Part shown: positions 12,184 through 22,911 of the stretch, piece after piece | How the letters are laid out: each line of letters begins with the position of its first letter | How positions within the stretch are numbered: the first letter of the stretch is position 1 | Source of the DNA: Astragalus membranaceus | Taxonomy: Eukaryota; Streptophyta; Magnoliopsida; Fabales; Fabaceae | Reading direction: 5' to 3' | Length of the DNA stretch: 64,000 nt | NCBI GenBank assembly: GCA_039519185.1 | Contig: CM076848.1 | Coordinates: 53,532,778-53,596,777 of the forward strand | The notes under the pieces: model-generated | What the model saw: the letters and a program-made list of their open reading frames with translations, nothing else | The model's database searches: none | Told to the model about the DNA's origin: nothing | Program-made: the position numbers and the translations under genes

Positions 12184-12490
12184 TTGACTTAAATCGGATT
12201 TACCTTTGGGGAGGTAGATCCGATTCACAAAACTAAAAGGCGAATTTACGTATATCCGATTAGAATTAGTGGGGGAAAATCGGATATAGCTTCAGTGAGG
12301 CATATTCGCTTTGTTAATTGCAAAAGCGGATGTACCTATCAGGTAGGTAAATCCGCTTTGCAATTAACAAAGTGGATATACCACTTTGTTAATTGCAAAG
12401 CGAATATACCTATCAGTGGGGGTATGTCCGCTTTGTTAAAATGCAAATCGGATTTACCTCCTTGATAGGTAAATCCGATTTGTACTAAAT
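12184..12490. repeat. Left palindrome array
   Basis: Alternating AATCGGATTTACC, AAAGCGGAT and inverted GGTAAATCCG units separated by TTGTTAATTGCAAA-type spacers. Each pair can fold into a hairpin. The same units recur at 13455-13695. Confidence 0.8.
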
Positions 12491-12576
12491 TCGACGGGTA
12501 GGATTTGACTGTCAATGTTGATCAACGGTGTAGATTGCACCGATAATATCAACGGTTGATAATCATTAACGAATTC

Positions 12577-12584
12577 TATAAATA
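12577..12584 (+). promoter_or_regulatory. TATA box of the element ORF
   Basis: TATAAATA lies 68 bases upstream of the ATG at 12652, with a pyrimidine-rich leader between. This supports a real transcription unit inside the element. Confidence 0.55.
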
Positions 12585-12651
12585 CTCATTGCCAACCTCA
12601 TTCTTTTTACTCCAAAATTTCACTCTCACTTGCTTATTTCACTCATCCAAA

Positions 12652-13059
12652 ATGGAGATATGCCTCACTCAACGCTCAGATGACAATAGGCTTTGCGGTA
12701 TACATCATTGCGGCGAAATCACAATGAGAGAAGATGATGTCCACTTCTGGAGTCCTCAGCCGGTGTTATGCAGAATCCACCGCGGCATGGGGTTTGGAGG
12801 TTTGAAGGATAAAGTGTGGTCCAAAGTTCAAGTGACTGGTGACGACCGTGACGTCACTAGTATCACTTATCGCAAACCCTATCTTAGAGACGATGGCCGC
12901 GTTTCCTTCTCGTCCATGACAATCAAGACTGGCGAAGACGTGGTGAACATGTTAAACATCCATGACACGCTTCAGGGGTATAAGCCGTTGGAGCTATACG
13001 TGGAAACTCAACGGAGTGTGAATGAGATTTTACGTCGTCTTCGACGACCAGAATTTTAG
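12652..13059 (+). CDS. Hypothetical protein resembling a MULE N-terminal (PB1-like) domain
   Basis: 135 residues from ATG 12652; a longer frame from 12556 would start upstream of the TATA box, so 12652 is chosen. I do not recognise a named family. The order ITYRKPYLRDDGRVSF, then TIKTGEDVVNMLNIH, then KPLELYVET resembles the N-terminal segment of plant Mutator-like transposases, where a beta-rich PB1-like domain ends in LYVE. No catalytic transposase domain, zinc knuckle or intron follows. The ORF sits centrally between two inverted palindrome arrays, so it is probably the element's only protein. It could be a truncated transposase or a DNA-binding derivative. Confidence 0.5.
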   Translation: MEICLTQRSDDNRLCGIHHCGEITMREDDVHFWSPQPVLCRIHRGMGFGGLKDKVWSKVQVTGDDRDVTSITYRKPYLRDDGRVSFSSMTIKTGEDVVNMLNIHDTLQGYKPLELYVETQRSVNEILRRLRRPEF

Positions 13060-13454
13060 GAAAATGTATCTGTCTATTGTTATTGTAGTTGGTTATGAAA
13101 ATGTATCTGACTAAAAATCTAATAAAACCAAAATAAGTTTATGCAAATTTTTTTAGATTTTTTGGAAATTATGAAAAATTAAAAAAATAGTAAACGATGG
13201 AATTTGGGATTTTGAGGTCCCCTGTCTTGAAAGAAGTCACTTCTTCAGGAGTCTTGATCCTTGATTTTTTTCGGATTTAATGACTGTGGTTTCATTACAA
13301 TTTGAGTAGGTTGCCCGAAAACCGGTTTTTTAGCCTAAATTATTCGCTCGACGTACAACATCGTCACGTGTTAACGAACTACACACTAAACAGAACCAAA
13401 AGACGGTCGAAATTCGTATCTAATTTTTTAACTGATTTATTTATTTATTAATTA

Positions 13455-13695
13455 GGTTAACAAAGCGGATTTACCTTAAGTGGGGGTAAATCCGATTTTG
13501 TTATTTAAAAGCGGATATACCCATATAAGGTAAATCCGCTTTTAAAAATAACAAAATCGGATTTACCCCCACCTAAGGTAAATCCGCTTTGTTATTTTTA
13601 AAAGCGGATCTACCCCCATCTTAAATAAATCCGCTTTTAATTTTTTAAAATTTTTAGTGGAAATCGGATTTACCTCACAGATACATAAATCCGAT
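13455..13695. repeat. Right palindrome array
   Basis: Repeats of AAGCGGATTTACC and GGTAAATCCG in alternating orientation, with AAAATAACAAAA-type spacers. Same vocabulary as the left array but a different order. Confidence 0.8.
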
Positions 13696-13930
13696 TCCAA
13701 AAAAAATTGAAATCAAGATACGTTCGGGTTTTTTAAATTCTGTGAAGGCCAATTGCATCTTTTCGCAGGATCGATGGGGGTAAATTGTCATCTGATGGGG
13801 TATAAAAAAATCCCATATTTTAAAAAAACAAAGCCCCAAAATTTTATAGTTAGATAAAGGTAAACTAGTTAAGGGGGAGTAAGAGACACCCAACAAAATA
13901 CTAGTCGGGCTAGCTTTATTCTGTCATACC

Positions 13931-14885
13931 TATAGGAGGACCTACATACATTTGAGAGGGTTCAAGCGACCCCCTTAAAAAATAAAATTAGCACCAATAC
14001 CCTTGGAAAAAATGTTTTAATACACCCTGAAAAATATTATTTGCATCCAACTCTCAAGTTTTGTACCAAAGTCCCTAGTTTTGTACCACTCTAGTGCATC
14101 ACACTCACGATCACTTACACTTTCACATATTTTATTTTAAAAAAGTTTTTCCTTCTCGTTGAATCAGTTTTTGTTCTTATTTTTCTAATTTTGGTTCTGT
14201 TAATGCTATTTAATTGGTACTTTGTGTTAGTGCCAATTAATTAACCTGTACTTTGTGTTAGTGCTATTTAATTTATTATGATTATATTTAATTTGAATCT
14301 ATACTGTATTTTGTGGATGTCTCTCACTGTTGGTTGCCTTGGCAATTTCAGTGATATGGGGACGTCGACTCTCGGGTGTGAACCGTGGTAGTATGTGTGT
14401 GTGGTGTTTATTTGTCATTTCATCTAAGTAGACTAAAAAATTTGTTCTGTATTTTGTAAATATATTAATTCTTTTAGTGCTATTTAATGTGTGAGTAAAG
14501 GCCCATTGTAGTCCTTCACAATTTTTTGATAAGACAAATTGGTTCCTGACAATTTTTTGGGACAAATAAGTCCCTGACATTTTCAAAACGGGGACAAATT
14601 AGTCCTTAAGTTAAGGACTAATTTGTCCCCGTTTTGAAAACGTCAGGGACTTATTTGTCCCAAAAAATTGTCAAGAACCAATTTGTCCTGTTGAAAAATT
14701 GTCAGGGACTAAAATGGGCCTTTACTCTTAATGTGTATTTAGGAATTTGTTAGTGCTATTTGTTTTGTGTTGGTCTACTACAACATAAGTTATGAATCTG
14801 TTAAAATATTATTTTCATTACATTTCTAGTGAGGTGTGTATTTAAAAAAAATTCATCCCCCGACCCGGTCCTAGGTCCGCCACTG
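13931..14885 (+). mobile_element. Non-autonomous hAT element
   Basis: Flanked by an exact 8-bp duplication GTCATACC (13923-13930 and 14886-14893). The right end, read on the minus strand, is CAGTGGCGGACCTAGG; the left end TATAGGAGGACCTACATAC is a diverged version. The 8-bp duplication and CAG-type ends fit the hAT superfamily. No transposase frame. A second, inverted partial copy lies at 15346-15910. Confidence 0.85.
14493..14727. mobile_element. Foldback MITE, Mutator-type
   Basis: A near-perfect 235-bp palindrome with ends GAGTAAAGGCCCA / TGGGCCTTTACTC and centre near 14612. An exact 9-bp duplication TTAATGTGT flanks it (14484-14492 and 14728-14736). Nine bases is the Mutator superfamily signature. 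It lies inside the hAT element, so it inserted later. Confidence 0.92.
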
Positions 14886-15101
14886 GTCATACCCATTCAG
14901 ATTTTTTAATATATATATATATAGGTAAATTCTACCATACCCATTGAGAGTTTGGTGGGTATGATACCTTCTAGGAAAAATTAGTTCAATTTTAGTTTTA
15001 TTTTAAAATATTTAAATAGAAAAAAATAAGGTGTCATTAAGTAATTAGATAGGGTATCATACCTTTTAAACCTCAATGGATATGGGAGTGTTCAACGTAT
15101 A

Positions 15102-16163
15102 TTATGTAACTATATGACAGAATAAAGCCACACCCTGAGTGGGTACTTTGTTGGGTGAGTTACCCTCCTCGTTGATCGTCGTGTGATTGCAAAGCTTAAC
15201 CAGCAGCTTGTTTAAATCACCATCCATAACAGATCCTTCGCACAAATTAACCAAAAAATTATAACAGCTCTTCACCGTAAAAGCTTTTGATTTATCGTGC
15301 AACTAGATAACTACATCTTTCTTGGATCTATCGGGCTGAACCTCCTGATTAATCAATTTTTTTAGTCTATTCAGATAAAATGACAAATAAACACCACAAA
15401 CATATTACCACTGTTCACACCTAAGAACCGACGTCTCCATGCCACTGAAATTGTCAAGACAACCAACAGTGAGAGACATCCACAAAATACAGTATAGGTT
15501 CAAATTAAATAGACTAACATAATCATAATAAATTAAATAGCACTAACACAAAGTACAAATTAATTAATTAGCACTAACAGAAAGTACTAATTAATTTGAT
15601 CAAAAAAAAAAAGAAAGTACTAATTAAATAATATTAACAGAATCAAAATTAGAAAAATAAGAACAAAAACCGATTCAAGCAAAAGGAAAAACTTTTTTAA
15701 CATAAAATATGTGAAACCGTAAGTGATCGTGTGTGTGTGTGATGCATTAGAGTGGTACAAAATTAGGGACTTTGGTGCAAAACTTGAGACTTGGGTGCAA
15801 AGAATATTTTTCAGGGTGTGCTAAAACATTTTTTCCTAAGGTATTGGTGCTAATTTTATTTTTTAAGGGGGGTCACTTGAACCCCTCAAATGTATGTAGG
15901 TCCGTCTATGACCACGGTTCTGTCCATTGCCAAACATTACCCGTCCAGGCTCCAACCTTAGCAATATAGACATGGTTATCAGTACAACCTTCAAAAATAA
16001 TGGGAAACACCGAAAAAAGTGCTCCATTTCCAATCCACCTATCATTCCAAAAATCGATTGTCCTACTATCCCCCAAGCCTCTCCAGATGCACGAACCGTA
16101 TAGAACTTCTAGAGTTAACCACCAGGCCCGTGGCACCATGAAGGAGCGTACCAAATATATCAT
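15102..16163 (-). pseudogene. LINE non-LTR retrotransposon fragment, interrupted
   Basis: Two minus-strand pieces belong to the region downstream of LINE reverse transcriptase. 16163-15912 reads CIWRGLGDSRTIDFWNDRWIG and then WTGNVWQWTEPWS. 15302-15102 reads KSKAFTVKSCYNFL, the usual continuation. Between them lies a reversed hAT piece (15346-15910). The catalytic domains are missing. Confidence 0.72.
15346..15910 (-). mobile_element. Partial inverted copy of the hAT element
   Basis: Read on the minus strand from 15910 (CATAGACGGACCTACATAC), it follows the first part of the element at 13931 for about 560 bases, then stops near 15346. The other end and a matching target duplication are absent. 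Confidence 0.8.
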
Positions 16164-16179
16164 CGTATCTATACAATAT

Positions 16180-17458
16180 TAAATCTCTCCAACTATCCAT
16201 TTTCGCAAGCACCACCACCTCACCACCATAAAAACGAAAACAACCAAAAAAGAGAAGAGAAGAAGAAAATCGAACATCAGCATTACCACCCTCTTCACTC
16301 TTCTGAATCTCGTCGTCCTCCCTCTCTCTCAAGATCTCACTCTTTCCCTTTCTTCTTCGCTTTCTCTCTCCTGCGAAAGTTTCTCTCTTTCCCCAAAAAA
16401 ATGTTGAAACGGTGCTGGTGGAGGAGAATGAGAAAAATTAGGGTTCTGTTGTTTCCTTTCATCTCTCCTTTACTTAATTATTTAGTTATCTTTTAAATTA
16501 AAAGGATCAGATGTTTACACCCCGCTATTTCAATGTTACAAACCCACTATTTTTAAAACATCGGGCTGTTATTCGCGCCCTCATTGTTTTAGTGATGCAG
16601 CCCCTTTTTGTTTAATATTTCAGATGTATACCTGCATCTCCCTGCTTTCTATCTCGCACCCCCCCTTTTGAGTTTTGGGTTTCTTTCTTTATAAATCATG
16701 GGCTATTTGTTCTAGGCCTAATGCTGTCATCTTTTTTTTACTTTACTAATCACACCTTTTATTTCACTGATAAACCCCGTCCTCCAAAAAATGGTTTTTT
16801 TTTCATTACTTCACCATCTTTTTTTAAAAAAATATATATATATATATTTTCTTACTCCATATTTTCCTAAAAACTAAAAAATGGGTTTGATTGATATGTA
16901 CATCTTGTCGATCCAAGTTTAAGAGACTTTAGCTGTACGACTTTGATCTTAAACCTTTTTCAAAAAAATAAAATCAACCAACCAACAAAAATTTTCAGGA
17001 AGAACTACGTGACTTTTGAGTTCCTCATTTCACCAGAAGATACGTAGGAGCGGGGCTTCCCCGTCAAGTCAAAAACTAAATTTTCTAATCTAGTCCCTTA
17101 TTTTTTTTTCTTTGTAAGCCAAATATTATTTATTTTTGGGGTAAACAAATTTTCTAAGGTTATGATATGTTGCACAATCAAATTTAGGGTAACTGTCTTC
17201 AGACAGATGTTTTAGGGGTGCTGTGGAATTAAATTTTTGCCCTTTCCTATACATAACCGACTACCGAATCCAATCTAGGTTACGCAGACCAATAAGCTTT
17301 TAAGGTAGGTTTTTCTCAATTTTTCCTATTTAATAAATTGGGTGGCGACTCCCAAAATTCACATTTTTGAGCCATTTACGTCGAGATTTCGGTCACGACA
17401 ATGTATATTCTCTAATAGCACAAGAATTGGTCAAACCCAGCAATTCTACAACAAGTTA
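16180..17458. other. Intergenic, no gene recognised
   Basis: Pyrimidine-rich DNA at 16230-16400, then low-complexity AT-rich DNA. Around 17030-17075 the phrase GATACGTAGGAGCGGGGCTT resembles retroelement leftovers, but I cannot assign it. Confidence 0.45.
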
Positions 17459-17467
17459 TAGAAATAA

Positions 17468-19359
17468 GGTTTAAATATATATTACCCCCCTGCAAATATA
17501 CCCATTATCCAGTTACCCCCCTACAAAAAAAAAACATTTAAAACACACCTTGCAAAATGTAAAGTTATCCAGTTACCCCCCTGCCGTTAAATTTTCTGTT
17601 AAAAAATGTAAAATGTCACATATCCAGTTACCCCCCTGCCACGTGTCACCTTATTATTTGGCCTCTATGACACGTGGCACTGACATGCCACGTCAGCTCC
17701 TACGTCACCGCTGCCACGTGTCACTGACATGTGCCACGTCAGCAGCCAATGGATGGCTGCCACGTGGCACTAGTTATAACACTCAAAATTAAAGATTTTT
17801 GTGGCCAAGTGGGGTGTTGAACCTGTGACCTCTCACTCACCCACACACTTCCTAACCACTGAACCACATTATCATTTGTGATTATTATCTCCCCTACCAA
17901 TATTTATTACATTATTTGTTACTTTTGTTAAAAAAAAAAATCTGCAGTTAATGGGTTCATCATCATCTTCTTCATACCCATCATTTTTGTTCTCTTTCTT
18001 CTGTTCTCTCACCCTCTCTCACCCTTCGTTTCTGTTCTTCAGTTGTATCAAGCTACACGTGATGGAGAAGACTGCATCTTCATCATTCATCTTCAAAAAA
18101 AGAAAAGGTTATGCTTCAGTATCAAGCTACACGTGATGGAGAAGACAAATAGGCCGCAGCTGTCATATCCGTCGCGACGGAGACGATTCCCGATGCGGTG
18201 GTCGCCGGAGGAAGTTTGTCCGATCGAGAAATTTCTTTAGGGGTTTTGGTGCGGACAGTGAGGGGAGTCCAAATATCACATTAGTTTCTTGGCTGGAGGC
18301 CTATGGTGGCCGGAAAAGGCGAGAAGGTGCGCATGAGATTCTTTTCGATTTACTAGTTTTACGAAAATGATGAGAGTTTCTAGTAGAGGAGAAGATGATG
18401 ATCGATGATCTGGGCTTGGTTTGTCTAGAGAAGGTGACTGAGAGAGAGAGAACGCGACAGAGAGAGAGAGAGAGAGAGAAAAGAGGAGAAAACGGAGGTG
18501 AGAAGACGGTGGTGTTGAGACAGTGGTTGTTTGGGCGAGGCCGTGGTGGCTTTGATGGTGCTCGTTGGTGGTGTTGAGGTGTTGAGGAGGGAAGACGGAC
18601 GAGAGAGAGGTACGCGAAGAGAGAGAGAGAGAGGTACGCGGAGAGAGAGAGAGAGAGAGAGGCTTTTCCAGATGCGATCTGGATCTGGATTGTATCACGT
18701 TGGTGGTGTTGAATGATGAACCCACGTTGGTGGTGTTGAATGATGAACGCAGAAGAGATGAAGAAGATGCGATCTGGATCTGGATTGTATCACGTTAGTG
18801 GTGTTGAATGATGAGTATGAAGAAGATGATGATGAATTTCTGGGAAGAGATAATGAAGATGATGAATGATGAACCCAGTAACTGCAGATTTTTTTTAAAC
18901 AAAAGTAACAAATAATGTAATAAATATTGGTAGGGGAGATAATAATCACAAATGATAATGTGGTTCAGTGGTTAGGAAGTGTGTGGGTGAGTGAGAGGTC
19001 ACAAGTTCAACACCCCACTTGGCCACAAAAATCTTTAATTTTGAGTGTTATAACTAGTGCCACGTGGCAGCCATCCATTGGCTGCTGACGTGGCACATGT
19101 CAGTGACACGTGGCAGCGGTGACATAGGAGCTGACGTGGCATGTCAGTGCCACGTGTCATAGAGGCCAAATAATAAGGTGACACGTGGCAGGGGGGTAAC
19201 TGGATATGTGACATTTTACATTTTTTAACAGAAAATTTAACGGCAGGGGGGTAACTGGACAACTTTACATTTTGCAAGGTGTGTTTTAAATGTTTTTTTT
19301 TTGTAGGGGGGTAACTGGATAATGGGTATATTTGCAGGGGGGTAATATATATTTAAACC
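17468..19359. mobile_element. Long-TIR Mutator-like element (MULE), non-autonomous
   Basis: An exact 9-bp duplication TAGAAATAA (17459-17467 and 19360-19368) flanks inverted repeats of about 500 bp that start GGTTTAAATATATATTACC. The arms are nearly identical: the same 80-codon open frame appears in each (17550-17792 +, 19035-19277 -), differing at one visible residue. The interior (about 17970-18860) encodes no transposase. It holds a segment that looks locally GC-richer (18150-18240), GA-repeats and a duplicated block (18670-18865), and may be captured host DNA. Confidence 0.93.
18670..18865. repeat. Duplicated block inside the MULE
   Basis: A phrase beginning GATGCGATCTGGATCTGGA and continuing to GTATCACGTT(G/A)GTGGTG occurs twice, starting near 18670 and 18767, together with reiterated TTGAATGATGAACCC. 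Confidence 0.75.
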
Positions 19360-19368
19360 TAGAAATAA

Positions 19369-19859
19369 TACTACTATAACACCAGTATGAAATTTATGTT
19401 CCAACTGTAAATTGCAATTCAGTTTTCAGAATTAATACTTAATAAAAATAAGTCATTTCAGAGTCTATTTTGTATAGAATTTTGTCTAGTTTCCAATGGT
19501 TCCGAAATCATTTCGATAGAATCTTTGTGGAGAAAGATATGAGCGAAATACCAACAAGATATCAAAAAACAATTTTTGAAAACAGCGGTCAGTATAAATT
19601 AGGAATAAAATATCAAAAGAATTCAAATAATTTTCCAATTTTTCTAGAGATAGGTATCTCACATTCTAACATAATGCAATTGGTCCCATATAAAAATTCA
19701 AATCCAATAATTCAAAAAAAATCACGCACCAGGACTGATTTATGCAGTATTTTTTTTCAGAATTCAAAATTATTCACATACAACTTTAAAAAAAAATCCT
19801 TATCAACATCTAGATATGCAAGTACCCTTAGACTTCAATCTATGCTTTACCTTGCTCAA
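19369..19859. other. Intergenic, no gene recognised
   Basis: A 130-codon plus-strand frame (19470-19862) is AT-rich with no recognisable domain; I treat it as chance. Confidence 0.4.
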
Positions 19860-21204
19860 TGATAACTCATATTTATATGAGTTATTTATGCTCTTATTAC
19901 TTAAATAATGCAAGTTCTTAAGTAATATTGCTGTTTAATTAAGTAAATATATGTTGTTTAATGTAAAAAAGAGGGTTAGGAACTGATTAAGTGACCATTT
20001 TAACGTGTTTGTTTTGTATGTTGCAGCATCAGACGCTATAGCACTACATTCTGCATCAGAGGAGAGAGAAAACGCTGAAACACTAAAAAGCAATTTTTGC
20101 TTTATGTTCAATCCACGAAAATCAAGTGGAAAACTGAGTTATTTCAGTCACCAACCAAATTGCTTCATAGGGACACTTGTCCACTTTTAAGTGCGAGATG
20201 AAAAGGTGGTGGCTTGTCACACCTTTTACTTTATGTCACATCCACCTTTTTAGAAAGTTTTTTGGATAAATATCAAGCTCTTCTTCTCCATTAAAAAAGC
20301 TTCATTCAGCTCCATAGAGCTTCATTCTTGTTGGTTCTAATGGAGAAACACTTAGACATATTTTTCTCTCCATTTTTATCACTAAAGTAGAAAATTATGC
20401 ACTTGGGATATTGTGAGCGATGTTATAGCATCACGGGGGCTGTCATCATTTGGAGTATTTTCCTTCTCTTTGTGATTTCACTTTTATGGCTTTAAGTATC
20501 ACCTTTAAGCTTTATTTCTTGTGTTGTTGTTCATCATGAGTTGACTCTCTTGTAGTTATGTAATGATATTTTAATAGTTTTAATGTAATATTTGATGTTA
20601 GTATTTTAACCCTTGTATGAAACTTCTTCCAATGCTTATTTTAGAACTGATCAGCTAAATTTAAGTACATTTATAGGTTCAGACATGGTCTATAAGTCGA
20701 ACTCAATGATTAATGTGGGTGAGTGGTTGTTTTAAGGACACTTAGAACAACTCATGCTTAAACCTAGACATAGGAAAGCACAGTTCATAGGGTGAATACT
20801 GTGGGAGCTTAATATACAGGGGTGAACCTATTTAGAGCTTAGACATAAGCCCTTGTAATGAAACCCTGACAATAGTGACTGAAAGGCACGCATCATATGC
20901 TACAGCACCTAATGCTATAGCATCAGACTTTGCATTAATCTGTTTTAATGAATTTACATAGTGAAAGGCATTCCAACTACTCTCATTCTGAATTTCTACT
21001 TATCATTTATCTTATTTGCTTTTGTAATTTTATGTTGATAACATTAATGAAAAAACTTGTTATTGTTACTTGTTTTTCTCACTAGCTTAACTACTAATTT
21101 AAATATAAAAATCATCTCAACAATCATCGTGGGAACGATCTCTACTTACTCTTTATTACTTGTTGCGACTGTGTATACTTGCACATCACCCTTTTTGCAC
21201 AACA
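19860..21204 (+). repeat. Athila-type Gypsy LTR (copy A)
   Basis: Starts TGATAACTCATATTTATATG and ends TTTTTGCACAACA. It is followed by TTTTGGCGCCTATGCCAGGG, a TGGCGCC-type primer-binding site as in Athila/Tat Gypsy elements, so this is a 5' LTR reading to the right. Copies B (28393-29874, reversed) and C (29954-31403) share both ends. Confidence 0.85.
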
Positions 21205-21466
21205 AGTTTTTGGCGCCTATGCCAGGGATTGTGAAAGTTAATTTCTATTGTTTGGTTAGTAAGTTTGGTTAGTTTAGATTATTTTATTTCGCATGTTCTG
21301 TTTTTCCAGCAATTTTTTTATTGTGTTTTGTGTTTGTAGTGTGTTTCTCTTTGTTGTTATTTGTGTTTAGTGTTTGTGAAAAAGAAAAAAAAAATCCACT
21401 TTATGCCATGGACCATTGGAGTTTTTACTTTATGCAAGAATTGAGTGTTCAACAATAATGTTTCAA

Positions 21467-21880
21467 GGGTCAAATATGTTTAGTCCCTACAAAATAGGGT
21501 CATGTTAACTTTAGTCCCTACATTAACGAAATAGTCGTTTTGGTCCCTACTTTTTTTCTCTGTTTCCATTAAGAGTCCCTGTCGTTAAGTCCAGCTGATT
21601 AGGAAACGGAAATGTGACGTGGCTATTACACGTGGAATTTTTTTACCTAAGTGGCAAATTGGGCTTTTACACGTTGGAAATTAGCTGGCAATTAGGGTTA
21701 CATAAACAACCAAACTGGTTTAACCCGTACCCAACCCTGTTTAAACAATAAATTCCCAAATCATCACCCTCATCATGAAACACTTCCTGGAACCCTAAAC
21801 CAGATTCTTAAGCTTAAATCCAGTGTTGGTGATTTTATCCCATTTTGAGTTTTTCACAGCAATTCTAGACCTTACTCTTT
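21467..21880. other. TIR-like non-coding region
   Basis: GGGTCAAATATGTTTAGTCC and AACTTTAGTCCCTACA at 21467-21525, then GTGACGTGGC and CACGTGG motifs, resemble the terminal part of a DNA transposon. The opposite end was not found, so the class is uncertain. Confidence 0.35.
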
Positions 21881-21884
21881 CCAT

Positions 21885-22328
21885 CTATTTCTTTCCATAC
21901 TCTTCTATTTTCTCTTCAAAATCAGAACCAGAGTAGACTAGGTTGTAATGGTTATTAATTCTATCAGCATCAAAGTAAACCTTCCTACCCCTAATTATAG
22001 AATGGTCCAGAGTTTTACCTTTGTTGTTGTCCTGAATTCCAGAATAGAACTCTCTTACTACTTGCTCCAAGTAGAATGCTCTGTGTTGCACAAACAGATC
22101 CCAATGAAGATTTGAGATTGTTGACATGAAGCTTGGATGTGCTTTCATCAAATTTTAACCTCTTTCCGGTAGGAATTTCATTTCCCAGAAATGCGTATGA
22201 TCAACATCAATTAGTACTGGACTAGGTGCAGTTGCACCTGGTTTCTTCTTTTCGGGTTGTTTTGATGTTGATCTTGTGCCTTTGATGCTCTTCCCTGATG
22301 TTTTCATGGCACTTTGCTTGCAAACCAT
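21885..22328 (-). pseudogene. Athila env-like / plant transposon protein, broken
   Basis: The minus-strand frame from 22328 opens MVCKQSAMKTSGK, then FWEMKFLPERG, hits a TAA at 22157-22155, and continues in frame with HPSFMSTISNLHWDLF, VVREFYSGI and IIRGRKVYFDADRINNHYNL. This order matches the N-terminal part of the third ORF of Athila-type Gypsy elements ('putative plant transposon protein'). The family role is unknown. It lies downstream of integrase on the same strand, as expected. Ends at 21885, well short of family length. Confidence 0.65.
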
Positions 22329-22911
22329 TTTCTTGAATAGAGGTTGAAGATGGTGTTTACAGAAAAATTGGGGAATATTTGCGAGAGAGAGAGAGAGAGT
22401 GATTGGGGATGTTTTACGGTTTTGTGAGAGAGGGGGTTACTGTGGGTGAATAAACAGTAGCCATGGGGAATTGGGTCAGTTTAAAGAGGTGAACGAGTTA
22501 GTGGTTGGTTTATTTGATGGGTGGAGTAGCCGTTAGGGGTATGTGGGTTTGCATGCACTAAGACATGTGGGAGTCTAGGTGGGACAACTCAACATCTCAG
22601 CCACTAATCATGTTTTAAACGTTGTTGTGCTGCCATTTTTGAAAGTTTTTCACCCAAGTGAAATTTTTGAATTTATGGTGCAAGGGCACTTTGAGGAATG
22701 AGAAGTGCAGCTGCACTTAGATGCAGATGCACCAAAAACCTGTGTTCCTACAAAACATTTGAAAACATCAAACTGAACAAAAATAGCTAAATTCATATTT
22801 AATAACATGGGTTGCCTTCCATAAGCGCTTGTTTTAAGAGTCTTTCAGCCTGACTATCTCCTTAAGTTAGAGATTTTGAAAATGTGTGGTGAATTTATCC
22901 CTCACCACATG
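22329..22911. other. Spacer between integrase and env-like ORF
   Basis: Non-coding. A GA run (about 22383-22400) reads as a CT-rich leader on the minus strand just upstream of the env-like ATG, suggesting the transcript leader of that ORF. Confidence 0.4.

Larger units (their letters stand above)
12108..13850. mobile_element. TIR element with palindrome-array arms
   Basis: Both flanks of the ORF at 12652-13059 contain arrays of short palindromes built from CGGATTTACC / GGTAAATCCG (about 12184-12490 and 13455-13695). The outermost sequences are roughly inverted copies: GGTACCCCCATCATC from 12117, against TACCCC(C)ATCA read on the minus strand around 13790-13805. This fits a terminal-inverted-repeat transposon. 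The exact ends and target duplication are not resolved. Confidence 0.5.

Noticed and set aside
17550..17792. 80-codon ORF, repeated at 19035-19277
   Set aside because: It lies in the inverted arms of the MULE, so both copies come from the TIR sequence. Composition shows no domain.
17951..18725. Several Ser/Arg-rich ORFs on both strands inside the MULE
   Set aside because: They arise from GAGA/CTCT and CATCAT simple sequence; no homology recognised.
19470..19862. 130-codon plus-strand ORF
   Set aside because: AT-driven composition and no domain. It ends at the LTR start.
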